This document shows, one piece after another, positions 9,309-18,087 of a DNA stretch of 64,000 nt (its first letter is position 1; the number at the start of each line of letters is the position of its first letter). The position numbers and the translations under genes were made by a program. The DNA is taken from positions 912,001 to 976,000 of the forward strand of contig NZ_JAOWKZ010000002.1 in assembly GCF_025751495.1 (NCBI RefSeq). Reading direction: 5' to 3'. The notes under the pieces are model-generated. The model did not search any database. It had not been told where the DNA came from and was given only the letters and a program-made list of their open reading frames with translations. The stretch is from Albidovulum litorale (GTDB lineage: Bacteria > Pseudomonadota > Alphaproteobacteria > Rhodobacterales > Rhodobacteraceae).

Positions 9309-10202
9309 ATGGATTTAGAGCAGGTTCTGGGAGAATTGATCGGCGGCAACGGCGTGCTGATCGCTCTGGCGGTATTCATCATCATCTGCGTCATGCTTGG
9401 CGTGCGGATCGTGCCGCAGTCGGAAAAGCATGTCGTGGAACGGTTCGGGCGGCTGCGCGCCGTCCTCGGGCCGGGGATCAACTTCATCGTGCCGTTCCTC
9501 GATCGCGTGGCGCACAAGATTTCTATTCTTGAACGCCAGCTTCCGAATGCGTTGCAGGATGCGATTACCTCCGACAACGTGCTGGTGAAGGTGGAAACGT
9601 CGGTCTTTTACCGCATCATCGAACCGGAAAAGACCGTCTACCGGATCCGCGATGTGGATGGCGCCATTGCCACGACGGTCGCCGGCATCGTTCGGTCCGA
9701 GATCGGCAAGATGGAACTTGACCAGGTCCAGTCGAACCGCGCCGACCTGATCGCCAAGGTGCGTGAGCAGGTCGCGGCGATGGTCGATGACTGGGGGATC
9801 GAGGTCACGCGGGCCGAAGTGCTGGACGTGAACCTTGATGAGGCGACGCGCGCCGCGATGCTGCAACAGCTGAACGCCGAGCGCGCTCGCCGCGCGCATG
9901 TGACCGAGGCCGAGGGCAAGAAGCGCGCAGTCGAACTGGCCGCCGATGCCGACCTCTACGCGGCCGAGCAGGAAGCCAAGGCCCGCCGCATCTCGGCCGA
10001 GGCCGAGGCCTATGCGACCGAGGTGGTGGCAAAGGCGATCCGTGAAAACGGGATCGAGGCCGCACAGTATCAGGTCGCTCTGAAGCAGGTGGAAGCGCTG
10101 ACGGCGGTCGGGCAGGGGGCAGGCAAGCAGACCGTGATCGTGCCCGCCAATGCGCTGGAGGCCTTTGGCGATGCGTTTAAGATGCTGAAGGGACGGTCGT
10201 AA
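9309..10202 (+). CDS. SPFH/Band 7 (stomatin-like) membrane protein
   Basis: A 297-residue stomatin/prohibitin-type protein. One N-terminal membrane segment (about residues 14-32) is followed by the Band 7 domain starting VVERFGRLRAVLGPGINF and a long Ala/Glu-rich coiled coil (about 175-245, EAEGKKRAVELAADADLYAAEQEAKA). Such proteins oligomerise in membrane microdomains and are usually paired with an NfeD partner, which is exactly the next gene. The start at 9309 follows a GGGGGACGGA site. The TAATG overlap with the partner shows translational coupling. Confidence 0.9.
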   Translation: MDLEQVLGELIGGNGVLIALAVFIIICVMLGVRIVPQSEKHVVERFGRLRAVLGPGINFIVPFLDRVAHKISILERQLPNALQDAITSDNVLVKVETSVFYRIIEPEKTVYRIRDVDGAIATTVAGIVRSEIGKMELDQVQSNRADLIAKVREQVAAMVDDWGIEVTRAEVLDVNLDEATRAAMLQQLNAERARRAHVTEAEGKKRAVELAADADLYAAEQEAKARRISAEAEAYATEVVAKAIRENGIEAAQYQVALKQVEALTAVGQGAGKQTVIVPANALEAFGDAFKMLKGRS

Positions 10203-10474
10203 TGCTCTGGCAGCTATGGTGGGTCTGGATGATCGCCGGGGCGATTCTCGGCATTCTCGAAGTGGTAATCCCCGGATTTATCCTTCTGGGTTTTGCTATC
10301 GGGGCGGCGCTGACCGGACTTCTTCTTTGGGCCGGAATCCTCGGCGGTTCGCTCGCGGTGCTGCTGCTCGTATTCGCCGTGGCATCGCTTGCAGCATGGC
10401 TCTTCCTGCGCAAGGTCGTGGGCGTGCGGCGTGGCCAGATCAGGGTCTGGGACAGCGACATCAATGACAACTGA
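10202..10474 (+). CDS. NfeD family membrane protein
   Basis: A 90-residue, strongly hydrophobic protein with about three membrane segments. It resembles the short NfeD class that accompanies stomatin-like proteins (opening LWQLWWVWMIAGAILGILE). Only a short C-terminal tail (KVVGVRRGQIRVWDSD) remains where longer relatives carry an OB-fold. The start overlaps the stop of the SPFH gene, and the end overlaps the Nudix start by 11 bases. Probably acts with the SPFH protein in membrane quality control or microdomain organisation. Confidence 0.85.
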   Translation: MLWQLWWVWMIAGAILGILEVVIPGFILLGFAIGAALTGLLLWAGILGGSLAVLLLVFAVASLAAWLFLRKVVGVRRGQIRVWDSDINDN

Positions 10475-10892
10475 TTCCGGCTTCGTCGGCGCGAAGCTTG
10501 CGCTGATCGGGGCCGGACGGGTGCTGACCTGTCTCAGGGACGACCGGGAGGGGATTGCCTTTCCCGGGTTCTGGGATCTGCCCGGCGGCGGGCGTGAAGG
10601 ATCTGAAGGCCCCGAAGACTGCGTTCTGCGCGAGTTGCGCGAGGAATTCGGGCTGGTCTTGCCGAAATCCCGGCTGATCTGGCGGCGCGACTATGCGTCA
10701 AAACACGAGCCCGGTGGCCGCGCTGCGTTCTTCGGTGGCCGGATCGAACCCGGCGAGGTTGACAGGGTCGTTTTCGGGGATGAGGGGCAGGGATGGCAGA
10801 TGATGGAGATCGGGGTCTTCGTGACCCATGCCCGTGCCGTTCCCTATCTGCGCACCCGGCTGCAGGATTTCCTTTCGGCAGGGGTCATGTGA
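10464..10892 (+). CDS. Nudix hydrolase
   Basis: A 142-residue Nudix protein with a complete Nudix box: G, five residues, E, seven residues, then RELREEFGL, at about residues 45-67. It hydrolyses a nucleoside-diphosphate-linked compound; the exact substrate cannot be read. The WDLPGGG approach resembles the MutT/NUDT group. The start at 10464 lies inside the end of the NfeD gene, so the three genes probably share a transcript. An in-frame reading from 10389 would lie wholly inside nfeD and lacks a family-like N-terminus. Confidence 0.85.
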   Translation: MTTDSGFVGAKLALIGAGRVLTCLRDDREGIAFPGFWDLPGGGREGSEGPEDCVLRELREEFGLVLPKSRLIWRRDYASKHEPGGRAAFFGGRIEPGEVDRVVFGDEGQGWQMMEIGVFVTHARAVPYLRTRLQDFLSAGVM

Positions 10893-10937
10893 AGACCTGT
10901 TCAACCGCGCGTGCGACTGGGGCATAATCGCGCCATC

Positions 10938-12191
10938 ATGCAAGCCCTTTGCCGCGACTGCCTGCACATGTTCGAGACCGGCACGCGCTGCCCGGCCTGC
11001 CGGTCACCGCGCATCCTGTCGCATCCTGAACTTTTCTCGCTTTCCATCGCGCACATGGATTGCGACGCTTTTTATGCGTCGGTCGAGAAACGCGACAATC
11101 CCGAGATCCGCGCCAAGCCGGTCATCGTCGGCGGCGGCAAGCGGGGGGTCGTCTCCACCTGCTGCTACCTCGCCCGGATCAAGGGCGTGCGGTCGGCGAT
11201 GCCGATGTTTCAAGCGCTGAAACTTTGCCCCGAGGCGGTCGTGGTCAAGCCGCGCGGCAGTCACTACGCCGCCGTGTCGCGCCAGATCCGCGCGCTGATG
11301 GACGAACTGACGCCGGTGATTGAGCCCCTGTCGCTGGATGAGGCGTTCCTCGATCTGACCGGCACCGAGCGGCTGCACAAGGCGCCCCCTGCGGTCCTCC
11401 TGTGCCGCCTTCTGAAACGGATGGAGTCGGAACTGGGGCTGACTGGATCGGTTGGCCTGTCCCATAACAAGTTCCTCGCCAAGATCGCCTCGGACCTCGA
11501 CAAGCCGCGCGGTTTTTCGATCATCGGCAAAGGTGACACTGCGGCGTTCCTGAAGGGCAAGCCGGTGCGCATGATCTGGGGGGTTGGTGCTGCGACCCAG
11601 GAACATCTGAACGCGGCGGGTATCCGGACCTTCGACGATCTCGCCCGATGGGACCGCAAGGACCTGCACCACCGTTTTGGCCAGATCGGCGACCGGCTCT
11701 GGCATCTCGCGCGGGGCGAGGATTACCGGCGCGTCAATCCGCATGAGCCGATGAAGTCGATCTCGGCCGAAACCACGTTCGATGAGGATATCGCCGACCG
11801 TGATCTTCTCGATGGTCACATCTGGCGACTGGCCGAGAAGGTCGCCGACAGGACGAAGGCCAAAGGGCTGGCAGGGCGGACCGTGACGCTGAAGCTGAAG
11901 CGCGCCGATTTCACCACGATCACACGGCGCCATACCCTGCGCGAGCCGACCCAGATCGCCGACCGGCTCTACCGCGAGGCGGCCGACCTTCTGGCGCAGG
12001 TCAAGGGGCGGGATGCCTACCGGCTGATCGGTGTCGGCCTGTCGGATATCGTGTCTGCGGGTGAGGCGGATCTGACGCCCGACCTGCTCGACCCTCAGGC
12101 GGCGAAACGGGCGGGTGCGGAACGTGCCACCGATGCGATCCGGGCAAGGTTCGGCCCCGACGCGATCGTCAAGGGCCGGTCGCTCAGGTGA
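10938..12191 (+). CDS. dinB: DNA polymerase IV (Y-family)
   Basis: Error-prone translesion polymerase, 417 residues. The palm carries the catalytic Asp in HMDCDAFYASVE and the Asp-Glu pair in SLDEAFLDLTG. The little finger domain occupies the C-terminus (VTLKLKRADF). An N-terminal extension, CRDCLHMFETGTRCPACR, contains two CxxC pairs forming a zinc-ribbon-like knuckle, common in alphaproteobacterial DinB but absent from E. coli. The start at 10938 (MQALCRDC) keeps the whole ribbon; 10911 is an in-frame alternative. Convergent with the next gene with no spacer. Confidence 0.93.
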   Translation: MQALCRDCLHMFETGTRCPACRSPRILSHPELFSLSIAHMDCDAFYASVEKRDNPEIRAKPVIVGGGKRGVVSTCCYLARIKGVRSAMPMFQALKLCPEAVVVKPRGSHYAAVSRQIRALMDELTPVIEPLSLDEAFLDLTGTERLHKAPPAVLLCRLLKRMESELGLTGSVGLSHNKFLAKIASDLDKPRGFSIIGKGDTAAFLKGKPVRMIWGVGAATQEHLNAAGIRTFDDLARWDRKDLHHRFGQIGDRLWHLARGEDYRRVNPHEPMKSISAETTFDEDIADRDLLDGHIWRLAEKVADRTKAKGLAGRTVTLKLKRADFTTITRRHTLREPTQIADRLYREAADLLAQVKGRDAYRLIGVGLSDIVSAGEADLTPDLLDPQAAKRAGAERATDAIRARFGPDAIVKGRSLR

Positions 12192-13061
12192 TCATTCCGC
12201 CGCCAGCGGCATCGTGGACGATTTGCCGCGACCGATCTCGGCGATCTCAGCGAGTATCCCGGTCAGGATCCGCTTGAAGCCAAGAAAGTTGCCGTTCGGC
12301 CGGATTTCGCGCTCGTTCATGTAGAGGGACCGGTCCATCTCGATCTGAACTGCATGCATCCCGCGCGAGGGGCGGCCATAGGTCTGGGTAATGTATGCCC
12401 CGGCAAACGGCGCATTACGCTGGGTGCGGAAACCCGCCGATTCGAAAGCCGCCTCGATCCGGTCCACGATGTCAGGGGCCGCCGCCGAACCGAACCGGTC
12501 GCCAAGGACGATTTCGGGGCGCTTAATGCCGGACGAGGCGATGGAATCCATCGCTTCATGCGGCATTGAGTGCATGTCGATCAGAATTGACTGACCAAAG
12601 GTCGCACGGGCGTCGTCAAGCAGGCGGCGCAAGCAGTCGTGATAGGGATGCCAGACCTGTTCGATCCGCGTGGCGGCTTCGGACAGGGGCAGTTTGCCGC
12701 GATAAATGGCACGACCACCGGCAACAACGCGAGGAATGACTCCAAGACCCGAGGCGACGCGGGGATTATGAACCGCGATTCTCACACCTTCGATTAATGC
12801 CGGGTCCATCTCGTCCGCGGCGCGGTTCACATCGACATAGGCCCGCGGCGCACGCGCGGTAAGCAGCGGCGCCCCGAACGCCACCACGCCGTCGAGAAGC
12901 TGATCGATGAAAGCGTCCTCGGACGATCGGATGGAATGTTCGTCAAGTATCGACGTTTCGAGAAAACCTGCCGGATAGTCGCGGCCTGAATGCGGCGAGG
13001 CGAACACGACGCTGGTCAGGCGTCGTAGGGGCAGGGTCAAATCATGTGGCGAACCGGTCAT
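12192..13061 (-). CDS. N-formylglutamate amidohydrolase family protein
   Basis: A 289-residue member of the FGase family (PF05013). These are zinc enzymes related to HutG that release formate or cleave related N-acyl amino acids. Visible motifs are FASPHSGRDYP near residue 20, the ARAPRAYVDVNRA segment, IDMHSMPHEA near residue 155, and a C-terminal QIEMDRSLYMNE. No hut genes lie nearby, so histidine degradation is not implied; these proteins often stand alone in Rhodobacterales. The stop codon abuts the dinB stop directly. Confidence 0.85.
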   Translation of the reverse strand: MTGSPHDLTLPLRRLTSVVFASPHSGRDYPAGFLETSILDEHSIRSSEDAFIDQLLDGVVAFGAPLLTARAPRAYVDVNRAADEMDPALIEGVRIAVHNPRVASGLGVIPRVVAGGRAIYRGKLPLSEAATRIEQVWHPYHDCLRRLLDDARATFGQSILIDMHSMPHEAMDSIASSGIKRPEIVLGDRFGSAAAPDIVDRIEAAFESAGFRTQRNAPFAGAYITQTYGRPSRGMHAVQIEMDRSLYMNEREIRPNGNFLGFKRILTGILAEIAEIGRGKSSTMPLAAE

Positions 13062-13213
13062 GGCCGCTCCTTGCGAATAGGCCGACTATAGCGACAAACA
13101 ACTGCACGCCGAAACCCCTTGAAAGCCGCACCGACTCCTTTTATAGACCCGGGACCGAAGCGGTTGCGACCGCGCACCCAATAGGGCCAGCGCGTCGGAA
13201 TCGTTGACGGAAC

Positions 13214-13288
13214 GGGCGGTTAGCTCAGCGGTAGAGCACTACGTTGACATCGTAGTGGCCACTGGTTCGATCCCAGTACCGCCCACCA
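13214..13288 (+). tRNA. tRNA-Val (anticodon GAC)
   Basis: Full cloverleaf with encoded CCA. Acceptor arm GGGCGGT (13214-13220) pairs with ACCGCCC (13278-13284). The D arm contains TAGCTCAGC, the anticodon arm CTACGTTGACATCGTAG presents GAC, and the T arm contains GGTTCGATCC. 75 nt including CCA. Confidence 0.95.
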
Positions 13289-13356
13289 TCCGCCCCCGAT
13301 TCGGGGGCATTTGAGTTTCAACAGGCGCGACGCGCGCCGCGAATAGGAGAAGACCG

Positions 13357-13482
13357 ATGAAGGTCAAGAACTCGCTCCGCTCGCTGAAGTTGCGCCATCG
13401 CGACTGTCAGATCGTGCGCCGTAAGGGCCGCGTCTATGTGATCAACAAGACGCAGCGCCGTTTCAAGGCCCGTCAGGGCTGA
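13357..13482 (+). CDS. rpmJ: 50S ribosomal protein L36
   Basis: A 41-residue, very basic protein reading [18 protein letters not shown] and ending RRFKARQG. This is the L36 form lacking the full four-ligand zinc site (a single Cys is seen), of the kind encoded away from the main ribosomal operons. AGGAGA lies 8 bases before the ATG, and a strong terminator follows 20 bases after the stop, so this is a monocistronic unit downstream of tRNA-Val. Confidence 0.93.
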   Translation: MKVKNSLRSLKLRHRDCQIVRRKGRVYVINKTQRRFKARQG

Positions 13483-13501
13483 GTGGCACAAGAGCTTTGT
13501 G

Positions 13502-13530
13502 AAAAGCCGCCGGTAGTCCGGCGGCTTTTT
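13502..13530 (+). terminator. Rho-independent terminator after rpmJ
   Basis: A perfect 12-bp stem (13502-13513 with 13518-13529), loop TAGT, ending in a T-run. The A-run on the 5' side also makes it usable from the opposite strand by the convergent phosphatase gene. Confidence 0.9.
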
Positions 13531-13562
13531 CCTTTGGTGGCCATGGGTCTCGGCCGCCCATG

Positions 13563-14051
13563 TCACGGCACACGCAGATGCGTCAATGCCGCTGTGTCGC
13601 CGCCCACAGGCCGGACGACGAAAAGGTTCGCAAAATCGTCCTTGGGGATCTCCGGAGGATCAGACACGCCGAGCATCGACAGGATCCCGGGGATCGTCTC
13701 GGTATGGGCGACGACCAGAACGATGTCGTCTTCGTGGTCAAAGCCAAGAATGTCGATTAGCCCTGCAGTATCCCTCCAGTCGTGTTCGGTCACGGGAACG
13801 GCCAGAATGTTGGCGATCAGGCCCCCGGTTTCGCGCGCGCGGCGCGTATCCGATGTGACAATCATACCGATCCCTGCAGACCCTAGCATTTCCGCCCAGG
13901 CCGCAGCTCGCAAACGACCGGCCTCGGTCAAGGCGGGGTCATCGCCGGAAAGCTCCTTTTCGGCGTGGCGGATGATGAATACGGTCTCCTGCGCGACCGC
14001 AGGAGCCGCGATGAGGTAGACAAGGCAGATGGTCCGAATGGTCTTGAGCAT
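13563..14051 (-). CDS. Secreted histidine phosphatase (SixA-like)
   Basis: A 162-residue histidine phosphatase superfamily protein. The catalytic motif is FIIRHAEK after an N-terminal signal peptide (MLKTIRTICLVYLIAAPAVA), so it probably acts in the periplasm. The second core histidine is in VVAHTETIPG. The short single-domain form resembles SixA-type phosphatases, but SixA itself is cytoplasmic, so the substrate is open. The start at 14051 gives a clean signal peptide; an upstream in-frame start at 14099 does not. It runs towards rpmJ and probably shares the bidirectional terminator. Confidence 0.8.
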   Translation of the reverse strand: MLKTIRTICLVYLIAAPAVAQETVFIIRHAEKELSGDDPALTEAGRLRAAAWAEMLGSAGIGMIVTSDTRRARETGGLIANILAVPVTEHDWRDTAGLIDILGFDHEDDIVLVVAHTETIPGILSMLGVSDPPEIPKDDFANLFVVRPVGGDTAALTHLRVP

Positions 14052-14115
14052 GGCGCACCCCTCTGCCAACAGCGTCCCATACGCTGCTGCCCCGAGCAAA
14101 CGTTTTTGGCTTTAA

Positions 14116-15774
14116 TCAGAGCGAGTCGACCAGAAGCCGGGCAACAGTCTGCTGGGTCAGATAGCCGGTGACTGGCAGGTTCCGGGCCTGCTGATACCGT
14201 CTGAGCGCGCGCCTTGTATCGTCGTCAAAGACACCGTCCGCCTTGCCGGGTTTCAGCCCAAGCGCGGCGAGCCGCTGCTCTACCATTGAGCGCATTACCC
14301 CGTTCAGCCCAAGCGCCTGTTCGGTCCTCGCAGCCTGCTCCTGCGCCGCCGTGTCTGCTGCCGTCGTGTCGGGTTCTGCCAGCATCAGCTTTGCCTCGTC
14401 GGCGAAGGCGCCCTGCGGATAATCTGCAAGGTACCGGCGGTAGCCTGCTGCCGTATTGGTCCGCACGGCAACATCCCATGCCGCGCGATCTGCGGCGGCG
14501 GCCTGTTCCCGCCGGGCATCGTCGAAGACCTTCAGTCGCTCCTGCGCCAGTTCAGCGAAAAGCCCGTCGGGGTAGCGCCTGAGATAGGCCCTGAGCCCCG
14601 CCTCGTCACCCGCCGCGCCGGTCTGGTCCCAGTAGAGCCGGTCGAGCCGTTCTTGTTCGGCCTGACGTGCGGTCGCCTCGGCTTCCAGTTCGGCCGCGCG
14701 CTTTTCGGCCTGCGCGGCAAGGGCCGCCATCTGCGGAGCGGTGATATAGCCGGTCGTTTCGTGTCCGTTCCGACGCTGCCATGTCCCGATCGCATTGCGC
14801 GAGCCGGGACCAAACAGTCCGTCTATGCCCTTCGGGTCGATATCCAGGATCGAAAGATCGCGCTGGATTTGACGGCGCTGATCTCGCGACAGACGAAGCG
14901 CCTCCTCGGCCGCGCGGGCCTGCGCCACCGGATCGTCGGCCTCGGTGATCGCCCGGCGCGCCGCATCGGCAAAGAGCCCGTCTGGATAGCGGCGCAGATA
15001 GGATTCGTAGGCCAGCTTCGTGTCGATCTCACGCGTTGTTTCCCACAATTCGCGTTCGATTTCCAAACCGGCTTCCGCCGCGGTGGAGGTCGTGGCAGGC
15101 GCGGGTGGCCCGGCGACTTCCGCCGCAGGCAGGAACGGTGCCGTGTCCCCAAGATAACCTTCGACCCGCAGGCCCTGTGCACGCTCGGCCAGCGCGGCCA
15201 GCGTAAGGCCGCGGATGGCAACGACGTCGCCTGCGAATTCGGCGATATCGTCAGCCTCGCCACTGATCAGCGTAACACCCTGCGGAATGTCGAGCGCACC
15301 AATTCCCGGCGACAGCCCGCGACCGGGGTCAATGCGGCGCTCCTCCGTTCCCAGCAACACCACCGCTTTTCCGGGACGTTCGGCCGCAATGGCAAGAATG
15401 GTCGACAGGGGCAAACCCGCGCCATCGGCCGAAGCCAGACCCGGCAGCCGTGCCTCGGTCCCAAGGAACCAGGTTTCACCGACTGCATGGACGAAGTGCC
15501 CTGCCAGCAGGATCACGGTGCGTCCCGGCGCTGTTGTATCGCCATAATGCTCGGACAGAAGCGCGCGCATCGCGGCTGTGTCGAGGTCGCTGCCCTTGCG
15601 CACGACCAGACCCGTTTCCTCGAGCGCTACGGCGGCATCCAGCGCATCATCGGCGGCGGATATGTTCGAGGCATTTCGGTAATTCTCGTTGCCGATCACG
15701 AGCGCGGCATCCTGGGCACAAAGGGGCGTAGCGATCAGAAGCGCAGCGCTGAAAACAAACGGCTTGAAACCCAT
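14116..15774 (-). CDS. Secreted caspase-fold protein with peptidoglycan-binding domains, no cysteine in mature form
   Basis: A 552-residue exported protein. Signal peptide 1-20; caspase/peptidase C14-like domain about 22-215 (ALVIGNENY, then ILLAGHFV with His93); peptidoglycan_binding_1 domains about 295-350 and 485-550. Three repeats of about 34 residues occur at roughly 242-275, 380-413 and 432-465, each with a YLRRYPDGLFA-like core. A coiled Ala/Glu stretch lies near 350-380. The only Cys in the whole protein is in the signal peptide (Cys19), so the usual catalytic Cys is missing. It may be a wall-anchored pseudoprotease or scaffold. It stands alone between convergent and tandem neighbours. 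Confidence 0.8.
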   Translation of the reverse strand: MGFKPFVFSAALLIATPLCAQDAALVIGNENYRNASNISAADDALDAAVALEETGLVVRKGSDLDTAAMRALLSEHYGDTTAPGRTVILLAGHFVHAVGETWFLGTEARLPGLASADGAGLPLSTILAIAAERPGKAVVLLGTEERRIDPGRGLSPGIGALDIPQGVTLISGEADDIAEFAGDVVAIRGLTLAALAERAQGLRVEGYLGDTAPFLPAAEVAGPPAPATTSTAAEAGLEIERELWETTREIDTKLAYESYLRRYPDGLFADAARRAITEADDPVAQARAAEEALRLSRDQRRQIQRDLSILDIDPKGIDGLFGPGSRNAIGTWQRRNGHETTGYITAPQMAALAAQAEKRAAELEAEATARQAEQERLDRLYWDQTGAAGDEAGLRAYLRRYPDGLFAELAQERLKVFDDARREQAAAADRAAWDVAVRTNTAAGYRRYLADYPQGAFADEAKLMLAEPDTTAADTAAQEQAARTEQALGLNGVMRSMVEQRLAALGLKPGKADGVFDDDTRRALRRYQQARNLPVTGYLTQQTVARLLVDSL

Positions 15775-15874
15775 AAGACATCTCCCGATTGGTCGCTGCT
15801 AGTGTAGCGTTTCGGGCCCAGTTATCCGATCACAGTTTTCGGCGGGTGCGAATTCTTCCACCGACAAGTCATCA

Positions 15875-17383
15875 TCAACCCAAGGATCGGCCGCCGCCGT
15901 CCAGAAACCAATCATCGGGATAGGGATACCACCAGTCCTGAATAACCGGCTTGTGGTCGATGATGACCATCTTCGTGCGTCTGAAGGCGTCGAGCCCCTG
16001 TCGTCCGAGTTCGCGACCGAGGCCGGAGGCCTTCCAGCCGCCGAAGGGCAGGGCGTCGTTGTCGATGAGCGGGTTGTTGACCCAGACCATCCCGGCGTCC
16101 AGCCGTTCGGCGGAGTCCATTGCCTCATTTAAGTTGGTGGTGAAAACAGAGGCGCCCAGTCCGAAGGGGGAGGCATTGGCACGCGCGACGGCGTCGTTGA
16201 AGTCGCGGACGCGGACGACGGCGGCGACGGGGCCAAAACACTCGGATTGTAGAAGCGCCATATCCTCTTTGCAGCCGGTAAGTATGGTCGGTTCGTAGAA
16301 CCAGCCCCGGTTCTGATCGGGCGGCACGCGTCCGCCGGTGACGACCTCCGCGCCTTTCGCGATTGCGTCTTCAACAAGCGCCGCCACCCGGTCGCGCGCG
16401 GCCTCGGAAACGAGCGGTCCGATCTCGGATTTCATCAGGCCATTGCCGACCCGCAATGTGCGCGTCTTTTCAGCAAAAGCCTCAACGAAAGCGTCATGAA
16501 CGGCATCGACCACGTAAAGCCGCTCGGCCGAAGTGCAGACCTGTCCCGAAAGGTGGAATGCAGCCGTCACGGCGCCGGCCGCCGCAACATCCAGCGGCGC
16601 GCTTTCGCAGACGATCATCGGGTCGCTGCCACCCGCCTCGATCACCGCGGGCTTCATCGCAGCGGCCGCCGCCATCCCGACTGCCTTGCCCGCCGCGACT
16701 GAGCCGGTGAAGGCGACGGCATGTGTGCGGGACGAGGCGATGAGCTTCTCCGCCAGAGCAGCGCCGCCCGGCAGACAGGCAACAAGGCCTTCGGGCAGGT
16801 CCCGGAAGCACTTCATGAATTCAAGCGTTGAAAGCGTGGTCACAGGCGCCGGTTTGACGATGCAGCCGTTCCCGGCGGCGAGGGATGCCGCGACCGTCCA
16901 GCACATGAGAAGGACGGGGAAGTTGAAGGGCATGATGTGGACCGACACGCCAAGCGGTTCGTAACGCGCATACTGGAACGATCCGGCTTGCGTTGTGCCC
17001 GCGACCTTTCCGGCCTCGTCCCGCGCCATTTCCGCATAATAACGGAAGATCGGCGCGCAGTTCGCAATCTCGCCGATGGCCTCCGGATAGGGCTTGCCCA
17101 TCTCGCGGCTCATCAGGATTGCGGCGGGGCGGTGGTCGGCCGTCTCGATCGTGTTGGCGAGTTGGTGCAGGACCCTCGCCCGGGTCTTCGCGTCGACCCG
17201 CTTCCATGCCGCCTGCGCCGCGCCGACGGCGTCGAGGGCCGAGGCCATCTCGTCGTCGCCCGCCTCCGCGATCCGGCCGACGACCTCCAGAGTCGCGGGG
17301 TCGATCACTTCGCGAGGGTCACCCGCCATGGGGCGGAAACCGGGCGTGACGAAGAAGGCGGGGCGGGTGGGATCGAACGGCAT
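15875..17383 (-). CDS. NAD(P)-dependent aldehyde dehydrogenase
   Basis: A 502-residue ALDH superfamily enzyme oxidising an aldehyde to the acid in the cytoplasm. The NAD-site region IMPFNFP, the Rossmann segment VAFTGSVAAGKAVG, the general-base Glu in IEAGGSDP and the nucleophile in SGQVCTSAERL are all present, as is the late ECFGPV motif. It resembles succinate-semialdehyde and aminoaldehyde/betaine-aldehyde dehydrogenases; the C-terminus is about 20 residues longer than average (QDWWYPYPDDWF). Last gene of the leftward polyamine-type operon, 7 bases after a cupin gene. An aminoaldehyde made from an imported amine is the natural guess for substrate, but this is inference. Confidence 0.88.
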   Translation of the reverse strand: MPFDPTRPAFFVTPGFRPMAGDPREVIDPATLEVVGRIAEAGDDEMASALDAVGAAQAAWKRVDAKTRARVLHQLANTIETADHRPAAILMSREMGKPYPEAIGEIANCAPIFRYYAEMARDEAGKVAGTTQAGSFQYARYEPLGVSVHIMPFNFPVLLMCWTVAASLAAGNGCIVKPAPVTTLSTLEFMKCFRDLPEGLVACLPGGAALAEKLIASSRTHAVAFTGSVAAGKAVGMAAAAAMKPAVIEAGGSDPMIVCESAPLDVAAAGAVTAAFHLSGQVCTSAERLYVVDAVHDAFVEAFAEKTRTLRVGNGLMKSEIGPLVSEAARDRVAALVEDAIAKGAEVVTGGRVPPDQNRGWFYEPTILTGCKEDMALLQSECFGPVAAVVRVRDFNDAVARANASPFGLGASVFTTNLNEAMDSAERLDAGMVWVNNPLIDNDALPFGGWKASGLGRELGRQGLDAFRRTKMVIIDHKPVIQDWWYPYPDDWFLDGGGRSLG

Positions 17384-17390
17384 CGGAACC

Positions 17391-17738
17391 TCAGCGGATC
17401 ATGTAGACCTTCTTGATGGTCTCGTGGACGGTACAGGTGCCTTTCCAGTCCTGCGGGAAGAAGGCGGCGGTATCGGGCGTGATCTCGATCACCTCGCCGC
17501 TTTCATGAACATAGGTGCTGCGGCCTTCGAGGAAGTGGCAGAACTCGTCCTTCGTGACGTGGCAGAACCACTTGCCGGGCGTGCAGATCCAGAGGCCGCA
17601 TTCGCTCGACCCGTCGGGATTGCGCGAGATGAGCCGGCCCGAGATCCGCGATTCCCCCTCGATCATCGTCGGGATGACGCCCCAGTCGACGAGGTCGGTC
17701 TGGTCCAGCGGTTTGCGCATCAAAGGTGTGGTGGTCAT
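17391..17738 (-). CDS. Cupin (DUF861/Cupin_3) protein, copy 1 of 3
   Basis: A 115-residue single-domain cupin of the Cupin_3 family, related to the cupin halves of (S)-ureidoglycine aminohydrolase. Core: CGLWICTPGKW, then DEFCHFLEGR and the FFPQDWKG turn. It is a clear paralogue of the next two genes and lies 7 bases upstream of the two flanking frames in the same operon. Function unknown; cupins of this class beside polyamine transporters and ALDHs are often thought to bind or isomerise a small amine or acid. Confidence 0.82.
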   Translation of the reverse strand: MTTTPLMRKPLDQTDLVDWGVIPTMIEGESRISGRLISRNPDGSSECGLWICTPGKWFCHVTKDEFCHFLEGRSTYVHESGEVIEITPDTAAFFPQDWKGTCTVHETIKKVYMIR

Positions 17739-17745
17739 GGTGCTC

Positions 17746-18087
17746 CTAGCGGCTCATGAAAGCCTTGGTGGCGGTTTCGGTGACGATGCATAGGCCGGTC
17801 CAGCCGGCGGGGAAGAAGACCATTGCACCGGGGGCGATGGGGATTTCCTGCCCGTCGTCGGCGACATACATGCCCCGCCCCGAGACGAAGTAGCAGAACT
17901 CGTCCGAGGGGATGGTGACGCGCCGCTTGCCGGGCGTGCAAGACCAGAGGCCGCATTCGCTGGACCTGTCCGGGTTGGCATGCATCACCTTGCCCGAAAG
18001 GTGCGGCGCGCCTTCAATCACGTTCTTGCTCGGCCCCCAGTCGTCGAGCGTGACTTCGGCCGCGTCGGGCCAGTTGGGCGTTGTCAT
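17746..18087 (-). CDS. Cupin (DUF861/Cupin_3) protein, copy 2 of 3
   Basis: A 113-residue cupin with the same core as its neighbours: SSECGLWSCTPGK, DEFCYFVSGR and VFFPAGWTG. The start at 18087 (MTTPNW) overlaps the stop of copy 3 as ATGA, while an in-frame start at 18147 would sit inside copy 3. The Cys in the DEFC motif and the CTPG motif recur in all three copies. No catalytic role can be assigned. Confidence 0.8.
   Translation of the reverse strand: MTTPNWPDAAEVTLDDWGPSKNVIEGAPHLSGKVMHANPDRSSECGLWSCTPGKRRVTIPSDEFCYFVSGRGMYVADDGQEIPIAPGAMVFFPAGWTGLCIVTETATKAFMSR

Noticed and set aside
10893-10937. LexA (SOS) box before dinB
   Set aside because: The alphaproteobacterial GTTC-N7-GTTC pattern is met only in its first half at GTTCAACC.
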